Of a stretch of DNA of 64,000 bases, positions 48,389 to 58,632 are shown one piece after another. Each line of letters starts with the position of its first letter. Position 1 is the first letter of the stretch. The stretch is taken from contig NZ_MLFS01000009.1 in the NCBI RefSeq assembly GCF_002095485.1, forward strand, positions 1-64,000. The letters are read 5' to 3'. The notes beneath the pieces were generated by a model. It saw only the letters and a program-made list of their open reading frames with translations, was not told where the DNA came from and ran no database searches. Position numbers and translations under genes: made by a program. The stretch is from Pantoea wallisii. Its GTDB lineage: Bacteria; Pseudomonadota; Gammaproteobacteria; Enterobacterales; Enterobacteriaceae.

Positions 48389-48419
48389 TAAAAAAAGGCA
48401 CATCAAAAATGATGTGCCC
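48389..48419 (-). terminator. Terminator of hupB
   Basis: GGCACATCA (48397-48405) and TGATGTGCC (48410-48418) form a stem; on the minus strand the complement of the A-run at 48390-48396 gives the T-tail. Confidence 0.85.
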
Positions 48420-48493
48420 GTATGTTACATGAGAACGGCTTTTTCGTCCTCAATCCATAGAAGAAAATGCTTCGATGGCGGTATCAGCGGTCA

Positions 48494-48766
48494 TTAATTG
48501 ACGGAATCTTTCAGTGCTTTACCCGCACGGAAGCCCGGTACTTTACCAGCCGGGATGGTGATCTCTTTACCCGTTTGCGGGTTACGGCCAGTGCGAGCTG
48601 CACGCTCACGTACTGAGAAAGTACCGAAACCTACCAGAGCCACTTCGTCACCGCTTTTCAGCGCGTCAGAAACGGAGCCCATGAATGCATCTAATACACG
48701 TCCAGCTGCAGCTTTAGAAATGTCCGCGTCGGCAGCAATTTTGTCGATCAATTGTGACTTATTCAC
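48494..48766 (-). CDS. hupB: DNA-binding protein HU-beta
   Basis: 90 residues. The arm and signature [21 protein letters not shown] are standard for HU. HU bends DNA and shapes the nucleoid. I chose GTG 48766 (E. coli also uses GTG) with AGAGGGG nine bases ahead; an ATG at 48775 would be directly against that site. It follows lon on the same strand, the E. coli order. Confidence 0.96.
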   Translation of the reverse strand: MNKSQLIDKIAADADISKAAAGRVLDAFMGSVSDALKSGDEVALVGFGTFSVRERAARTGRNPQTGKEITIPAGKVPGFRAGKALKDSVN

Positions 48767-48912
48767 TCTCTTCATCCCCTCTTTTATTATTCACATCGCA
48801 CCCGCGCTTCCCGCCCGGTGCGAACGCGCAGCCAGTTATATCAAGCCAGTGGTGCTGAAACAACGGTATTCATCTTATTCGTTGATCCGGCAGCCCCCTA
48901 AATTAGCGGCAC

Positions 48913-48950
48913 AAAAAAAAGCTGGCAAGCCCGATTTAGCCTGCCAGCTT
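48913..48950 (-). terminator. Terminator of lon
   Basis: GCTGGCA (48921-48927) and TGCCAGC (48942-48948) with a 14-base loop; on the minus strand a run of Ts follows (complement of 48913-48920). Confidence 0.85.
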
Positions 48951-48979
48951 CGCTTTTTAACGGTTTTTGCCGTTAATCA

Positions 48980-51334
48980 CTATTTCGCGGTTGCTACCTG
49001 CATACCGTAAGGCGCATTTTCCAGTGCCAGAGTCAGCACTTCTTCAATGCGCTTCACCGGATGAATGGTGAGATCGGCAATGACGTTGGCCGGAATCTCT
49101 TCCAGATCGCGCTTGTTTTCGTCCGGGATCAGCACGGTTTTGATGCCGCCGCGATGCGCAGCCAGCAGCTTCTCTTTCAGGCCACCAATCGGCAGTACCT
49201 GACCGCGCAGCGTGATTTCACCGGTCATCGCCACATCCGAACGCACCGGGTTACCGGTCAAACAGGAGACCAGCGCGGTGCACATAGCGATACCGGCACT
49301 TGGACCATCCTTCGGCGTCGCACCTTCCGGCACGTGCACGTGGATGTCACGCTTCTCATAGAAATCACCGTTGATGCCCAGCTTCTCAGCACGCGCACGC
49401 ACCACGGTCAGGGCCGCCTGGATTGACTCCTGCATAACTTCACCCAGCGAGCCGGTATAGGTCAGTTTACCTTTGCCCGGTACGCAGGCGGTTTCAATCG
49501 TCAGCAGATCGCCACCCACTTCGGTCCACGCCAGGCCAGTCACCTGCCCGACGCGATTTTCACTGTCGGCACGGCCGTAGTCAAAGCGCTGAACGCCAAG
49601 GAAGTCCTTGAGGTTATCGCCGTTGATGCTGATGCTTTTCTTCGCTTTATCCATCAGCAGGGTTTTCACCGCTTTACGGCACAGCTTGGAGAGTTCGCGC
49701 TCCAGGCTACGCACGCCCGCTTCACGGGTGTAATAACGGATAATGCCGATGATCGCGCTGTCATCAACTTCGATCTCTTTCTCTTTCAGCGCGTTACGCT
49801 CAATCTGCTTCGGCAGCAGGTGCTGTTTGGCGATGTTAAGTTTTTCATCTTCGGTATAACCGGAAAGACGAATCACTTCCATACGGTCCAGCAGCGGCGC
49901 CGGGATGTTCATGGAGTTGGACGTCGCCACAAACATCACATCAGAGAGATCGTAATCCACTTCCAGATAGTGATCGTTGAACGCGATGTTCTGTTCCGGG
50001 TCCAGCACTTCCAGCAGAGCCGAAGCCGGGTCACCACGCATGTCCGAGGACATCTTATCGATCTCATCCAGCAGGAACAGCGGGTTCTTAACGCCAACTT
50101 TCGCCATTTTCTGGATCAGTTTGCCCGGCATTGAACCGATGTAAGTGCGGCGATGTCCGCGGATTTCCGCTTCATCACGCACGCCGCCGAGTGCCATACG
50201 CACATATTTGCGGCCGGTCGCTTTCGCAATTGACTGACCCAGCGAGGTTTTACCTACGCCTGGCGGTCCGACGAGGCACAGAATCGGCCCTTTGATTTTG
50301 CTGACGCGGCTCTGCACGGCAAGATACTCAAGGATACGATCCTTGACGCGCTCCAGACCGTAGTGGTCGGTATCCAGCGTCTCCTGTGCTTTACGCAGAT
50401 CTTTTTTCACTTTACTGCGCGCGTTCCACGGAACCTGCACCATCCAGTCGATATAGCCGCGCACGACCGTCGCTTCCGCAGACATCGGCGACATCATCTT
50501 CAGCTTCTGCAGTTCCGCTTCCGCTTTCTCACGCGCTTCAGCAGGCATTTTGGCCGCGTCGATTTTACGTTTCAGCGCTTCATATTCGTCCGGCGCATCA
50601 TCCATCTCGCCCAACTCTTTCTGAATCGCCTTCATCTGTTCATTCAGATAGTATTCGCGCTGGCTCTTCTCCATCTGCTTTTTCACGCGGTTGCGAATGC
50701 GCTTCTCAACCTGCAGCAGATCGATCTCCGACTCCATCATCGCCATCAGGTATTCCAGACGCTCGTTGATGTCGGACATCTCCAGCACAGACTGCTTATC
50801 CGCCAGCTTAAGCGGCATGTGCGCTGCCACGGTATCCGCAAGGCGCGCAGCATCATCAATGCTGTTCAGTGAGGTTAATACCTCAGGTGGAATCTTTTTA
50901 TTCAGTTTGATGTAGCCTTCAAACTGATTGATGGCGGTACGTACCAGCACTTCCTGTTCGCGCTCTTCAATTTCCGGCGAAACCAGGTATTCGGCCTGGG
51001 CCACAAAGTGGTCGCCATTGTCGGCTAAAGTGGTGATACGTGCGCGCTGTAGCCCTTCCACCAGCACTTTTACCGTGCCATCTGGCAGTTTGAGCATTTG
51101 CAGTACGGAGGCAACGGTCCCTACTGCGAAGAGATCGTTAATACCAGGTTCATCCGTTGAAGCCTCTTTCTGGGCAACCAGCATGATCTTCTTGTCATGA
51201 TCCATCGCCGCTTCAAGGCAACGAATCGATTTTTCCCGACCAACAAACAACGGAATTACCATGTGCGGATAAACCACCACGTCGCGCAGAGGCAACACGG
51301 GGATTTCAATGCGTTCAGAACGCTCAGGATTCAT
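48980..51334 (-). CDS. lon: ATP-dependent protease Lon
   Basis: 784 residues, equal to E. coli. N-terminal LON substrate domain, AAA+ module (Walker [10 protein letters not shown], Walker [11 protein letters not shown]), and a serine-lysine protease domain ([14 protein letters not shown] contains the catalytic Ser; the Lys is in [13 protein letters not shown]). It degrades damaged proteins and short-lived regulators such as SulA and RcsA. A sigma-32 promoter lies upstream. Confidence 0.98.
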   Translation of the reverse strand: MNPERSERIEIPVLPLRDVVVYPHMVIPLFVGREKSIRCLEAAMDHDKKIMLVAQKEASTDEPGINDLFAVGTVASVLQMLKLPDGTVKVLVEGLQRARITTLADNGDHFVAQAEYLVSPEIEEREQEVLVRTAINQFEGYIKLNKKIPPEVLTSLNSIDDAARLADTVAAHMPLKLADKQSVLEMSDINERLEYLMAMMESEIDLLQVEKRIRNRVKKQMEKSQREYYLNEQMKAIQKELGEMDDAPDEYEALKRKIDAAKMPAEAREKAEAELQKLKMMSPMSAEATVVRGYIDWMVQVPWNARSKVKKDLRKAQETLDTDHYGLERVKDRILEYLAVQSRVSKIKGPILCLVGPPGVGKTSLGQSIAKATGRKYVRMALGGVRDEAEIRGHRRTYIGSMPGKLIQKMAKVGVKNPLFLLDEIDKMSSDMRGDPASALLEVLDPEQNIAFNDHYLEVDYDLSDVMFVATSNSMNIPAPLLDRMEVIRLSGYTEDEKLNIAKQHLLPKQIERNALKEKEIEVDDSAIIGIIRYYTREAGVRSLERELSKLCRKAVKTLLMDKAKKSISINGDNLKDFLGVQRFDYGRADSENRVGQVTGLAWTEVGGDLLTIETACVPGKGKLTYTGSLGEVMQESIQAALTVVRARAEKLGINGDFYEKRDIHVHVPEGATPKDGPSAGIAMCTALVSCLTGNPVRSDVAMTGEITLRGQVLPIGGLKEKLLAAHRGGIKTVLIPDENKRDLEEIPANVIADLTIHPVKRIEEVLTLALENAPYGMQVATAK

Positions 51335-51419
51335 AGAGCTCTCTCTTAGTTTAATGTCCGCCAGGTGATGGGTACCGCGTAATACAGGCTGTATGCGGTT
51401 AAACCCACAGGATATTGAG

Positions 51420-51447
51420 TATATGGGGTTGCTTGTACGACATTCAA
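51420..51447 (-). promoter_or_regulatory. Sigma-32 promoter of lon
   Basis: On the minus strand TTGAAT (complement of 51442-51447) is followed 13 bases later by CCCCATATA (complement of 51420-51428), matching the E. coli lon heat-shock promoter. Confidence 0.82.
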
Positions 51448-51469
51448 TGTCAGAGAGGTGAGAAAAATC

Positions 51470-51497
51470 AAAGGGGAAAGATTTTCCCCTTTTTTAA
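51470..51497 (-). terminator. Terminator of clpX
   Basis: AAAGGGGAAA / TTTTCCCCTTT stem (51470-51493) followed on the minus strand by GATTTTTC. It is in the clpX-lon gap. Confidence 0.75.
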
Positions 51498-51523
51498 GAT
51501 AACAATGTGGTGCGATTGTTTAT

Positions 51524-52795
51524 TTATTCGCCAGAAGCCTGGGCTTCATGCTTGCCGTAAATCAGCATCGGGTCTGACTGACCGTCAATAACGGACTCAT
51601 CAATCACCACTTTCTCGACGTCGTCCATTGATGGCAGATCGTACATGGTTTCCAGCAGCGCCGCTTCAACGATAGAGCGCAAACCACGTGCACCCGTCTT
51701 ACGCGACATGGCTTTCTTCGCAATCGCGGTCAGCGCTTCGTCACGGAACTCCAGCTCTACGCCTTCCAGATTAAACAGCGCCTGATACTGCTTGGTCAGG
51801 GCGTTTTTCGGCTCACGCAGAATCTGAATCAGTGCCTCTTCACTCAGCTCATTCAGCGTTGCCACAACAGGCAGACGACCGATGAACTCCGGAATCAGAC
51901 CAAATTTAATCAGATCTTCCGGCTCAACCTGCGACAGCAGTTCGCCTTCGCTGGCTTTTTGTGATTTGCCCTTCACGGTGGCACCAAAACCGATACCGGA
52001 GCCGGTCTCCACACGCTGAGAGATCACTTTATCCAGACCGGCAAATGCACCGCCACAGATGAACAGGATTTTCGAGGTATCAACCTGTAAAAACTCCTGC
52101 TGCGGATGCTTGCGTCCACCCTGCGGTGGAACCGCTGCTACGGTACCTTCAATCAGCTTCAGCAACGCCTGCTGCACGCCCTCGCCCGATACGTCACGGG
52201 TAATAGACGGGTTGTCCGATTTGCGTGAGATCTTATCGATCTCATCAATGTAGACGATGCCGCGCTGCGCTTTCTGCACATCGTAATCACACTTCTGCAG
52301 CAGCTTCTGGATGATGTTTTCAACGTCTTCACCCACATAACCTGCTTCGGTCAGGGTCGTCGCATCTGCCATCGTGAATGGCACATCCAGCAAGCGCGCC
52401 AGCGTCTCTGCCAGCAGCGTTTTACCGCTACCGGTTGGACCGATCAGCAGAATGTTACTTTTACCCAGCTCAATACCGTTACTGGTATCGCCATTGCGCA
52501 GACGTTTGTAGTGGTTGTAGACCGCAACCGCCAGCACTTTCTTCGCCTTCTCCTGACCGATGACGTAATCATCAAGGTGGTGACGAATTTCATGTGGCGT
52601 CGGCAGCGCACTGCGCTCGCGATGCGGGGCAACCTCTTTAATCTCTTCACGAATGATGTCATTGCATAAATCAACACATTCGTCGCAAATATACACTGAC
52701 GGTCCGGCAATCAGCTTACGGACTTCATGCTGGCTCTTGCCGCAGAAAGAGCAGTACAGCAACTTACCTGAACCGTCTTTGCGCTTATCTGTCAT
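51524..52795 (-). CDS. clpX: ATP-dependent unfoldase ClpX
   Basis: 423 residues. The N-terminal zinc-binding domain has four cysteines ([10 protein letters not shown] ... [10 protein letters not shown]). The AAA+ module has Walker A GPTGSGKT, Walker B VYIDEIDK, the pore loop YVGEDVE and the IGF-type ClpP loop (SGIGFGATV). It unfolds SsrA- and other tagged proteins and feeds them to ClpP. It follows clpP by 127 bases. Confidence 0.98.
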   Translation of the reverse strand: MTDKRKDGSGKLLYCSFCGKSQHEVRKLIAGPSVYICDECVDLCNDIIREEIKEVAPHRERSALPTPHEIRHHLDDYVIGQEKAKKVLAVAVYNHYKRLRNGDTSNGIELGKSNILLIGPTGSGKTLLAETLARLLDVPFTMADATTLTEAGYVGEDVENIIQKLLQKCDYDVQKAQRGIVYIDEIDKISRKSDNPSITRDVSGEGVQQALLKLIEGTVAAVPPQGGRKHPQQEFLQVDTSKILFICGGAFAGLDKVISQRVETGSGIGFGATVKGKSQKASEGELLSQVEPEDLIKFGLIPEFIGRLPVVATLNELSEEALIQILREPKNALTKQYQALFNLEGVELEFRDEALTAIAKKAMSRKTGARGLRSIVEAALLETMYDLPSMDDVEKVVIDESVIDGQSDPMLIYGKHEAQASGE

Positions 52796-52922
52796 CAGCT
52801 AACCTCTTTTCGTTCTCAGACCCAATTGGTGTACGGCGTGGCCGCACATCAACGGCCGATATTCATGCAACCCATCTGCCTGCTCCCCGTTAACTATAGC
52901 GTAAGGGCCAGGCAGATGTGTC

Positions 52923-53546
52923 TTATTGGCGATGCGTCAGGATAGAGTCGACTAAACCGTACTCTACCGCTTCGCTGGCAGAGAGGAAGCGATCGCGCTC
53001 TGTATCGCGTTCGATCTGCTCCAGCGATTTGCCGGTGTGCTCTGCCATCAGCTCGTTCATACGCTGCTTCACTTTCAGGATTTCGCGCGCGTGGATCTCA
53101 ATATCCGTCGCCTGGCCCTGATAACCGCCCAGCGGCTGGTGAATCATGACGCGGGAGTTCGGCAGGCAGAAGCGCTTGCCTTTGGTTCCGGCCGTCAGCA
53201 GGAACGCCCCCATTGAACAAGCCTGACCCATGCAGATGGTGCTGACATCCGGCTTAATAAATTTCATGGTGTCATAGATCGACATCCCGGCGGTGATGAC
53301 GCCGCCTGGCGAGTTAATGTAGAGATAAATGTCTTTTTCAGGATTCTCAGCTTCCAGAAACAGCATCTGTGCCACAATCAGGTTCGCCATATGATCTTCA
53401 ACCTGACCGGTCAGGAAGATCACACGTTCTTTGAGCAGGCGGGAGTAGATGTCGTAAGAACGCTCGCCGCGCGAGGTTTGTTCGACCACCATTGGCACCA
53501 GCGCATTGGTTGGTGCAGTAAATTCACGATCGCCACTGTATGACAT
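52923..53546 (-). CDS. clpP: ClpP protease subunit
   Basis: 207 residues, equal to E. coli. Catalytic triad Ser111 ([11 protein letters not shown]), His136 ([10 protein letters not shown]) and a later Asp. The N-terminal propeptide (about 14 residues) is removed by self-cleavage. It forms the tetradecamer cut by ClpX or ClpA feeding. It is between tig and clpX, the usual order. Confidence 0.98.
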   Translation of the reverse strand: MSYSGDREFTAPTNALVPMVVEQTSRGERSYDIYSRLLKERVIFLTGQVEDHMANLIVAQMLFLEAENPEKDIYLYINSPGGVITAGMSIYDTMKFIKPDVSTICMGQACSMGAFLLTAGTKGKRFCLPNSRVMIHQPLGGYQGQATDIEIHAREILKVKQRMNELMAEHTGKSLEQIERDTERDRFLSASEAVEYGLVDSILTHRQ

Positions 53547-53690
53547 TACCGTCTCCTGATAAATTTCATTGGCAACATTCTGTACCGATTTTACGCGAGG
53601 CGCGCCGCGAAAACTATGCGCAGCGGTCTCGTTCCGACATCACAGGACGGTTAATCAGCCAGTCTCACTGTTTTCACGCATTCTCCCTGT

Positions 53691-53719
53691 ATCTGGGGAT
53701 GCTGCCCAGTTGTTTCAAG
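53691..53719 (-). promoter_or_regulatory. Sigma-32 promoter of clpP
   Basis: On the minus strand CTTGAAA (complement of 53713-53719) and CCCCAGAT (complement of 53691-53698) are 14 bases apart, a good sigma-32 match. It lies about 145 bases before the clpP start. The rest of the 336-base tig-clpP gap holds the tig terminator and no gene that I can see. Confidence 0.8.
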
Positions 53720-53824
53720 CATAACAACCTTTTCCCCATTCGCTAACACGGAAAAAGAGCTTAGCGGATAATTCGCCGGTTAATTAGTCAAATAGCGCTG
53801 AAATGTGTGCGCTATATACCCGAA

Positions 53825-53858
53825 AATAAAAAGCCCGCGACATAGCGGTCGCGGGCTT
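53825..53858 (-). terminator. Terminator of tig
   Basis: GCCCGCGAC (53833-53841) and GTCGCGGGC (53848-53856); on the minus strand TTTTTATT follows. Confidence 0.9.
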
Positions 53859-53882
53859 CAGCACATTCGGCTAACTAATGGA

Positions 53883-55187
53883 TCAGGCCGCAGAGGTCTG
53901 GTTCATCAGGTCCTGGAAGTTAGTGGCTTTATCGGTGACTTTGGCTTTCGCCAGTACCGCTTCAACTGCCTGCTCTTCCAGCGCAACGTTGCGCATGTTG
54001 TTCATCAGCTCGTTGTTTTTGCTGTAGAACTCGATCACTTCCTGCGGATCTTCGTAAGCAGAAGCCATCTCTTCGATCAGCGCTTTAACGCGATCTTCGT
54101 CAGCTTTCAGCTCGTTGATGCGAATCACTTCGCCCAGCAGCAGACCCACAACAACGCGACGTTTTGCCTGCTCTTCGAACAGTTCACGTGGCAGCTCCAG
54201 CGCTTGCTGCTCGTTACCGCCGAAACGCTGTGCAGCCTGGCGACGCAGTACGTCGATTTCGCTGTCGATCAGCGCCACTGGCACGTCGATCTCGTTCGCT
54301 TCAACCAGACCGTCAATCGCCTGTGACTTCACGCGGTTACGGATAGCGCCTTTCAGTTCACGCTCCATGTTCTTACGCACTTCCGCACGCAGACCTTCAA
54401 TGGAACCATCTTCCACGCCGAAGCGCTTAATGAACTCTTCAGTCAGCTCTGGCAGCTCACGGGTTTCTACTTTTTTCAGTACGATTTCGAACTTCGCGTC
54501 TTTACCTTTCAGGTTTTCCGCGTGGTAATCGTCCGGGAATTTCACGTCGATGGTGAAGGTTTCGCCCGCTTTGTGGCCAACAACACCCTCTTCGAAGCCT
54601 GGGATCATACGGCCCTGGCCCATCGCCAGTACGAAGTCAGACGCTTTGCCGCCTTCGAACTCTTCGCCGTCTACAGAGCCGGTGAAGTCGATAGTTGCGC
54701 GATCTTCAGCCGTGGCTGCCGCATCGCTCTCTTTCCAGGTTGCCTGCTGCTTCTGCAGGGTATCCAGCATGGCATCAACGTCAGCATCGGTGACTTCAAC
54801 CACTGGCTTCTCAACTTCGATAGCATCCAGGCCTTTCAGCTCAACTTCCGGATAGACTTCGAACTCAACCGCGTAGGTGAAATCTTCACCCTCTTTGTAT
54901 TCGCCCGGCACATAGTTAGGTGCGCCAGCCGGATTGATCTTCTCTTTGATGATGGCGTCAACGAAGTTGCGCGTCATCAGCTCACTCAGCACGTCCTGGC
55001 GAACCGAAGCACCGTAGCGCTGGTTAATGATGGTAGCCGGCACTTTGCCTTTACGGAAACCGTCGATACGGACTTTCTTAGCCACTTCCACCAGTTCTTT
55101 CTTCACTGCGCTCTCAATGCTGTCCTTAGGAACAGTAATAGAGATGCGACGGCCCAGACCCTGAGTGGTTTCTACTGAAACTGTCAT
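53883..55187 (-). CDS. tig: Trigger factor (ribosome-bound chaperone and prolyl isomerase)
   Basis: 434 residues, E. coli has 432. The ribosome-binding signature GFRKGKVP is near residue 44. The middle FKBP-type isomerase domain includes [20 protein letters not shown]. The C-terminal helical arms form the chaperone cradle. It meets nascent chains at the ribosome exit next to L23. It is transcribed toward clpP. Confidence 0.98.
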   Translation of the reverse strand: MTVSVETTQGLGRRISITVPKDSIESAVKKELVEVAKKVRIDGFRKGKVPATIINQRYGASVRQDVLSELMTRNFVDAIIKEKINPAGAPNYVPGEYKEGEDFTYAVEFEVYPEVELKGLDAIEVEKPVVEVTDADVDAMLDTLQKQQATWKESDAAATAEDRATIDFTGSVDGEEFEGGKASDFVLAMGQGRMIPGFEEGVVGHKAGETFTIDVKFPDDYHAENLKGKDAKFEIVLKKVETRELPELTEEFIKRFGVEDGSIEGLRAEVRKNMERELKGAIRNRVKSQAIDGLVEANEIDVPVALIDSEIDVLRRQAAQRFGGNEQQALELPRELFEEQAKRRVVVGLLLGEVIRINELKADEDRVKALIEEMASAYEDPQEVIEFYSKNNELMNNMRNVALEEQAVEAVLAKAKVTDKATNFQDLMNQTSAA

Positions 55188-55337
55188 CTTGTTACCTCAA
55201 AAAATCACGTGCTCGGTCAACTTCAGACACCACACAATTAATGCGCCGTATCCAACAACCGGGACGGCCTCTGCAGGCAGAACCAATTCCCTGTTACCAG
55301 AAGCGTCCCGAAGACATTCCGGAAAAATAGACGCCGC

Positions 55338-55343
55338 ATTATA
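55338..55343 (-). promoter_or_regulatory. Likely tig promoter -10
   Basis: On the minus strand TATAAT (complement of 55338-55343) stands about 150 bases before tig. No good -35 hexamer was found 17 bases upstream. The 303-base bolA-tig gap otherwise contains only the bolA terminator. Confidence 0.5.
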
Positions 55344-55440
55344 GCGACATCACCGGAATGAGTCGAGGCTGCAAACTCACCACTTTTTAACGGTTTTGCT
55401 GCTTTTTTGCGCCGCAGATCGCGTTTAACGCTAATTAAGG

Positions 55441-55467
55441 AAAAGAAAACGGCCCGCAGGCCGTTTT
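55441..55467 (-). terminator. Terminator of bolA
   Basis: AAAACGGCC-CGCA-GGCCGTTTT at 55446-55467; on the minus strand TTTTCTTTT follows. Confidence 0.85.
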
Positions 55468-55490
55468 ACAGAGCAGAACAGTACGGGGTT

Positions 55491-55805
55491 TCAGGCGAGG
55501 GTGCCGGCTCCGCGGCAGTTGGGTGAGGCGAGCACGGTATCCTGTAATCCATGCCACTCTTTTTCCGTGTAAGTGTGCAGTGCCAGCGCATGAACACTTC
55601 CTGCAAGTTCAGTTGCCAGTTCGCCGTAAATTGCGCGATGACGCTGCAGAAAACGCTGACCAGTAAACTTGTCGCTGACAATCACCACCTTAAAGTGACT
55701 TTCAGAACCGGCAGGCACGTTATGACGATAGCTTTCATCATGCACTTCAAGATGTGCAGGTTCAAAAGCGTTACGCAGCTTTTCTTCTATTTGTTCGCGA
55801 ATCAT
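55491..55805 (-). CDS. bolA: Stress-response morphogene BolA
   Basis: 104 residues. The class II KH-like BolA fold is shown by [22 protein letters not shown] and HRAIYGELA. The conserved His in [10 protein letters not shown] is the partner for [2Fe-2S] binding with the glutaredoxin GrxD. BolA also acts on cell shape and biofilm genes. It is transcribed toward tig, as in E. coli. Confidence 0.96.
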   Translation of the reverse strand: MIREQIEEKLRNAFEPAHLEVHDESYRHNVPAGSESHFKVVIVSDKFTGQRFLQRHRAIYGELATELAGSVHALALHTYTEKEWHGLQDTVLASPNCRGAGTLA

Positions 55806-55911
55806 TGTTAACTCTCCTCAACGGCGAGCGCTGTGCCCCATCTGTTTAAATATTAGTAGGTTTTTAACCTTTCCCGCAGGGAAGCGGGAAAAAATTCCTG
55901 AAGTGCTGTGC

Positions 55912-55939
55912 ATCTTACCCGGCCCCGGGTACAGGTCAA
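55912..55939 (-). promoter_or_regulatory. Candidate bolA promoter
   Basis: On the minus strand TTGACC (complement of 55934-55939), 16 bases, then TAAGAT (complement of 55912-55917). A CCCGC/GCGGG hairpin (55873-55888) lies in the leader. The stationary-phase gearbox element of E. coli was not identified. Confidence 0.5.
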
Positions 55940-56073
55940 CCCGCTACGATTTCAGCCTGTCTGAAAAAAGCCTTTACAATCAATTTCCCCTGGTACAGGG
56001 CTTTTTTAACCGTGCCGCAATGCTATGATGACCGCAGTTTTGCAAACCAACCCATATGCTAACGAGAATGAGT

Positions 56074-56652
56074 ATGTTGAAAAAACTGTTATTCCCTCTG
56101 CTGGCTGCCTTTATTTTGGCCGGCTGCGCCAGCAACACGACGACGCTGAATATCCAACCGAAGATCCAATTGCCACAGCAGGACCCAAGCCTGATGGGCG
56201 TTACCGTGAGCGTGAACGGCGCCGATCAGCGCAGCGATCAGGCCCTGGCGAAAGTGAACCGCGACGGTCAGCTGGTTACCCTGACGCCATCACGCGATCT
56301 GCGCTTCTTACTGCAGGAAGTTCTGGAGAAGCAGATGACCTCACGCGGTTACATGATTGGCCCGAACGGCGCAGTTGACCTGCAGATCGTGGTGAATGGC
56401 CTGTATGCCGATGTTACACAGGGCAACGTGCGCTACAGCATCACGACCAAAGCTGATATCTCTATCATCGCGACCGCGAAAAACGGTAACAAGCAGGTGA
56501 AGAACTACCGTCAGACTTACAGCGTAGAGGGCGCCTTCAGCGCCACCAATGATAAGATCACTAATGCCATCAACGCGACGCTGAGCGACCTGATCGCAGA
56601 TATGGCGCAGGACACCAGCGTTAATAACTTTATTAAGCAGAACGCACGTTAA
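56074..56652 (+). CDS. yajG: YajG-family lipoprotein
   Basis: 192 residues. Lipobox LAGC near residue 19 after a normal signal; the body includes PQQDPSLMGVTVSVNGADQR and TLTPSRDLRFLLQEVLEKQM. Function unknown. I chose ATG 56074 (MLKKLLFPLLAAF) over the in-frame ATGs at 56056 and 56068. A -10 like TATGAT at 56024-56029 stands before it. ampG follows 54 bases later, probably in one operon as in E. coli. Confidence 0.93.
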   Translation: MLKKLLFPLLAAFILAGCASNTTTLNIQPKIQLPQQDPSLMGVTVSVNGADQRSDQALAKVNRDGQLVTLTPSRDLRFLLQEVLEKQMTSRGYMIGPNGAVDLQIVVNGLYADVTQGNVRYSITTKADISIIATAKNGNKQVKNYRQTYSVEGAFSATNDKITNAINATLSDLIADMAQDTSVNNFIKQNAR

Positions 56653-56667
56653 TTCCCGCAGTAATTT

Positions 56668-56693
56668 GCCCGGCCAGCACTGGCCGGGCTTCA
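56668..56693 (+). terminator. Hairpin between yajG and ampG
   Basis: GCCCGGCCA (56668-56676) pairs with TGGCCGGGC (56681-56689), followed by only TTCAT. It may lower read-through into ampG rather than stop it. Confidence 0.45.
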
Positions 56694-56706
56694 TCTCAGG
56701 TTGGCT

Positions 56707-58191
56707 ATGACATCTCACTATCTGCGTATTTTTACCCAACGTAACGCTGCGGTACTGCTGCTGCTCGGTTTTGCATCCGGATTGCCGCTGGCGCTCACCG
56801 CCGGTACGTTGCAGGCGTGGATGACGGTGGAAAATGTTGACCTGAAAACCATCGGGTTCTTCTCCCTCGTCGGTCAGGCTTACGTGTTTAAGTTCCTGTG
56901 GTCACCGATGATGGATCGCTATACGCCGCCGTTTCTGGGTCGCCGCCGCGGCTGGCTGCTGGTGACGCAGCTGGCTCTGATAGCCGGCATCATTGCGATG
57001 GGCTTTATGCAGCCGTCACGCGATCTCACGCTGCTGGCCGCGCTGGCGGTCGTAGTGGCTTTCTGCTCCGCCTCGCAGGATATCGTGTTCGATGCGTGGA
57101 AAACGGACATCCTGCCGGCGGAAGAGCGCGGTAGCGGCGCGGCTATTACCGTGCTCGGCTACCGTCTGGCGATGCTGATCTCCGGTGGACTGGCGCTGTG
57201 GCTGGCGGATCGCTATCTGGGCTGGCAAGCCACCTACTGGCTGATGGCCCTGCTGATGCTGCCGGGTCTGATTGCTACGCTGCTGGCGAAAGAGCCCGAC
57301 GCACCTGCGCGTGAGCCGCACTCACTGCGTCAGGCGGTCTCCTTCCCGCTTAAAGACTTTTTCCAGCGCGACAATGCCTGGCTGCTGATCACCTTAATCG
57401 TCCTCTATAAGCTCGGGGATGCTTTTGCCGCCTCGCTCTCCACCACGTTTTTAATCCGCGGTGTCGGTTTCAGCGCGGGCGATGTTGGCCTGGTAAACAA
57501 AACGCTCGGCTTGCTGGCTACGATTATCGGCGCGCTCTGGGGCGGCGTGTTAATGCAGCGCCTGAGCCTGTTCCGCGCACTGATGATTTTTGGCCTGCTG
57601 CAGGCGGTGTCGAACTTCGCCTGGTGGCTGCTGGCGATTACGCCGGCGCATCTGTGGAGCATGGCAAGTGCAGTATTTATTGAAAACCTGTGCGGCGGGA
57701 TGGGCACGGCCGCTTTCGTCGCCCTGCTGATGACGCTGTGCAATAAGTCGTTCTCGGCCACGCAATTCGCCCTGCTCTCGGCGCTGTCAGCAGTGGGCCG
57801 CGTCTATGTCGGTCCGGCGGCAGGCTGGCTGGTTGAGCTGTGGGGCTGGCCGACCTTTTATGCCTTTACCATTGTCGCAGGCGTCCCCGGTTTGCTGTTG
57901 CTGTGGGTGTGCCGTAACACGCTGCAGGCGATGCAGCAGAGCGGCGAATTTACCCGACGCACCTTATGGCCGCAGGGCTATCGCTGGACAGTTCGCCTGT
58001 TTGGCACGGGCTGCCTGCTGCTGGTAGCATGGCTGCTAACATTGGCGCTGGACGCAGCCGACCTGTGGCAAAGCGGTGCCATCCTGAGCTATCTGTTTGA
58101 AGCTGGTATGATATTTGCGCTTTTTGCCGTTATGCTTGGGGTAATACTGGATTGTCTGGCACAGCGAAAAATGTCGCGCGATAATTTGTAA
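56707..58191 (+). CDS. ampG: Muropeptide MFS permease AmpG
   Basis: 494 residues with about fourteen membrane segments. GFASGLPLALTAGTLQAWMT and QDIVFDAWKTDILPAEERG are family blocks close to E. coli AmpG. It carries GlcNAc-1,6-anhydro-MurNAc peptides into the cytoplasm for cell-wall recycling, and so supplies the signal for AmpC beta-lactamase induction where AmpR exists. The start at 56707 has CAGG before it; an in-frame TTG at 56701 is less likely. Confidence 0.96.
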   Translation: MTSHYLRIFTQRNAAVLLLLGFASGLPLALTAGTLQAWMTVENVDLKTIGFFSLVGQAYVFKFLWSPMMDRYTPPFLGRRRGWLLVTQLALIAGIIAMGFMQPSRDLTLLAALAVVVAFCSASQDIVFDAWKTDILPAEERGSGAAITVLGYRLAMLISGGLALWLADRYLGWQATYWLMALLMLPGLIATLLAKEPDAPAREPHSLRQAVSFPLKDFFQRDNAWLLITLIVLYKLGDAFAASLSTTFLIRGVGFSAGDVGLVNKTLGLLATIIGALWGGVLMQRLSLFRALMIFGLLQAVSNFAWWLLAITPAHLWSMASAVFIENLCGGMGTAAFVALLMTLCNKSFSATQFALLSALSAVGRVYVGPAAGWLVELWGWPTFYAFTIVAGVPGLLLLWVCRNTLQAMQQSGEFTRRTLWPQGYRWTVRLFGTGCLLLVAWLLTLALDAADLWQSGAILSYLFEAGMIFALFAVMLGVILDCLAQRKMSRDNL

Positions 58192-58210
58192 TAGCGTCAG
58201 GTTATTTGCC

Positions 58211-58242
58211 GGCGGATATTTATCTGGCAGAAAATATCCGCC
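58211..58242 (+). terminator. Hairpin after ampG
   Basis: GGCGGATATTT (58211-58221) pairs with AAATATCCGCC (58232-58242) around a 10-base loop. The downstream T-run is short (GCGTTTTC). Confidence 0.5.
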
Positions 58243-58480
58243 GCTGCGTTTTCACCAATAGCATTTTTTTTAACGCGAATTAGAAACATTAAATTAACAA
58301 TCCTGCGCGATATTTAAATCCGGTGCGCAATTACTTTGTAGAAAATTTATCACCTGAATGATGCAGAATTGTTAAATAAATGGGCATTAAAAGTACGGTT
58401 TATGCTTTCCCTGATTTTTCTGCGGTTTCTGTCATCGGTTTTTGTTATATTAATGCCAACTGCTTGTCGCAGTTAATAAT

Positions 58481-58541
58481 TTGTCACCCTGCGCAACATC
58501 TGTGACACCCTTAGCAAAAGGTGTCAACAGCCTTCTGACAC
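58481..58541. promoter_or_regulatory. Repeated TGACACC/GGTGTCA motifs upstream of cyoA
   Basis: The 441-base ampG-cyoA gap holds no gene. Within it the half-sites TGTCACC (58482-58488), TGACACC (58503-58509), GGTGTCA (58520-58526) and TGACAC (58536-58541) occur in 60 bases; the second and third form an inverted repeat with a 10-base gap. They lie directly before the cyoA promoter. Their binder is not known to me. The rest of the gap is AT-rich with several TTAA-type stretches that could suit ArcA. Confidence 0.45.
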
Positions 58542-58554
58542 ATCCTTAAGCTGG

Positions 58555-58583
58555 TTTACACTGCATAAACCTTCCCGTAAAAT
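58555..58583 (+). promoter_or_regulatory. cyoABCDE promoter
   Basis: TTTACA (58555-58560), 17 bases, TAAAAT (58578-58583): a good sigma-70 promoter giving a leader of about 43 bases before the cyoA ATG. Confidence 0.75.
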
Positions 58584-58632
58584 GCGCGCACACTTAAACG
58601 ACAATAGAGCCCTTTGTCATTGAGGTCGTTAA

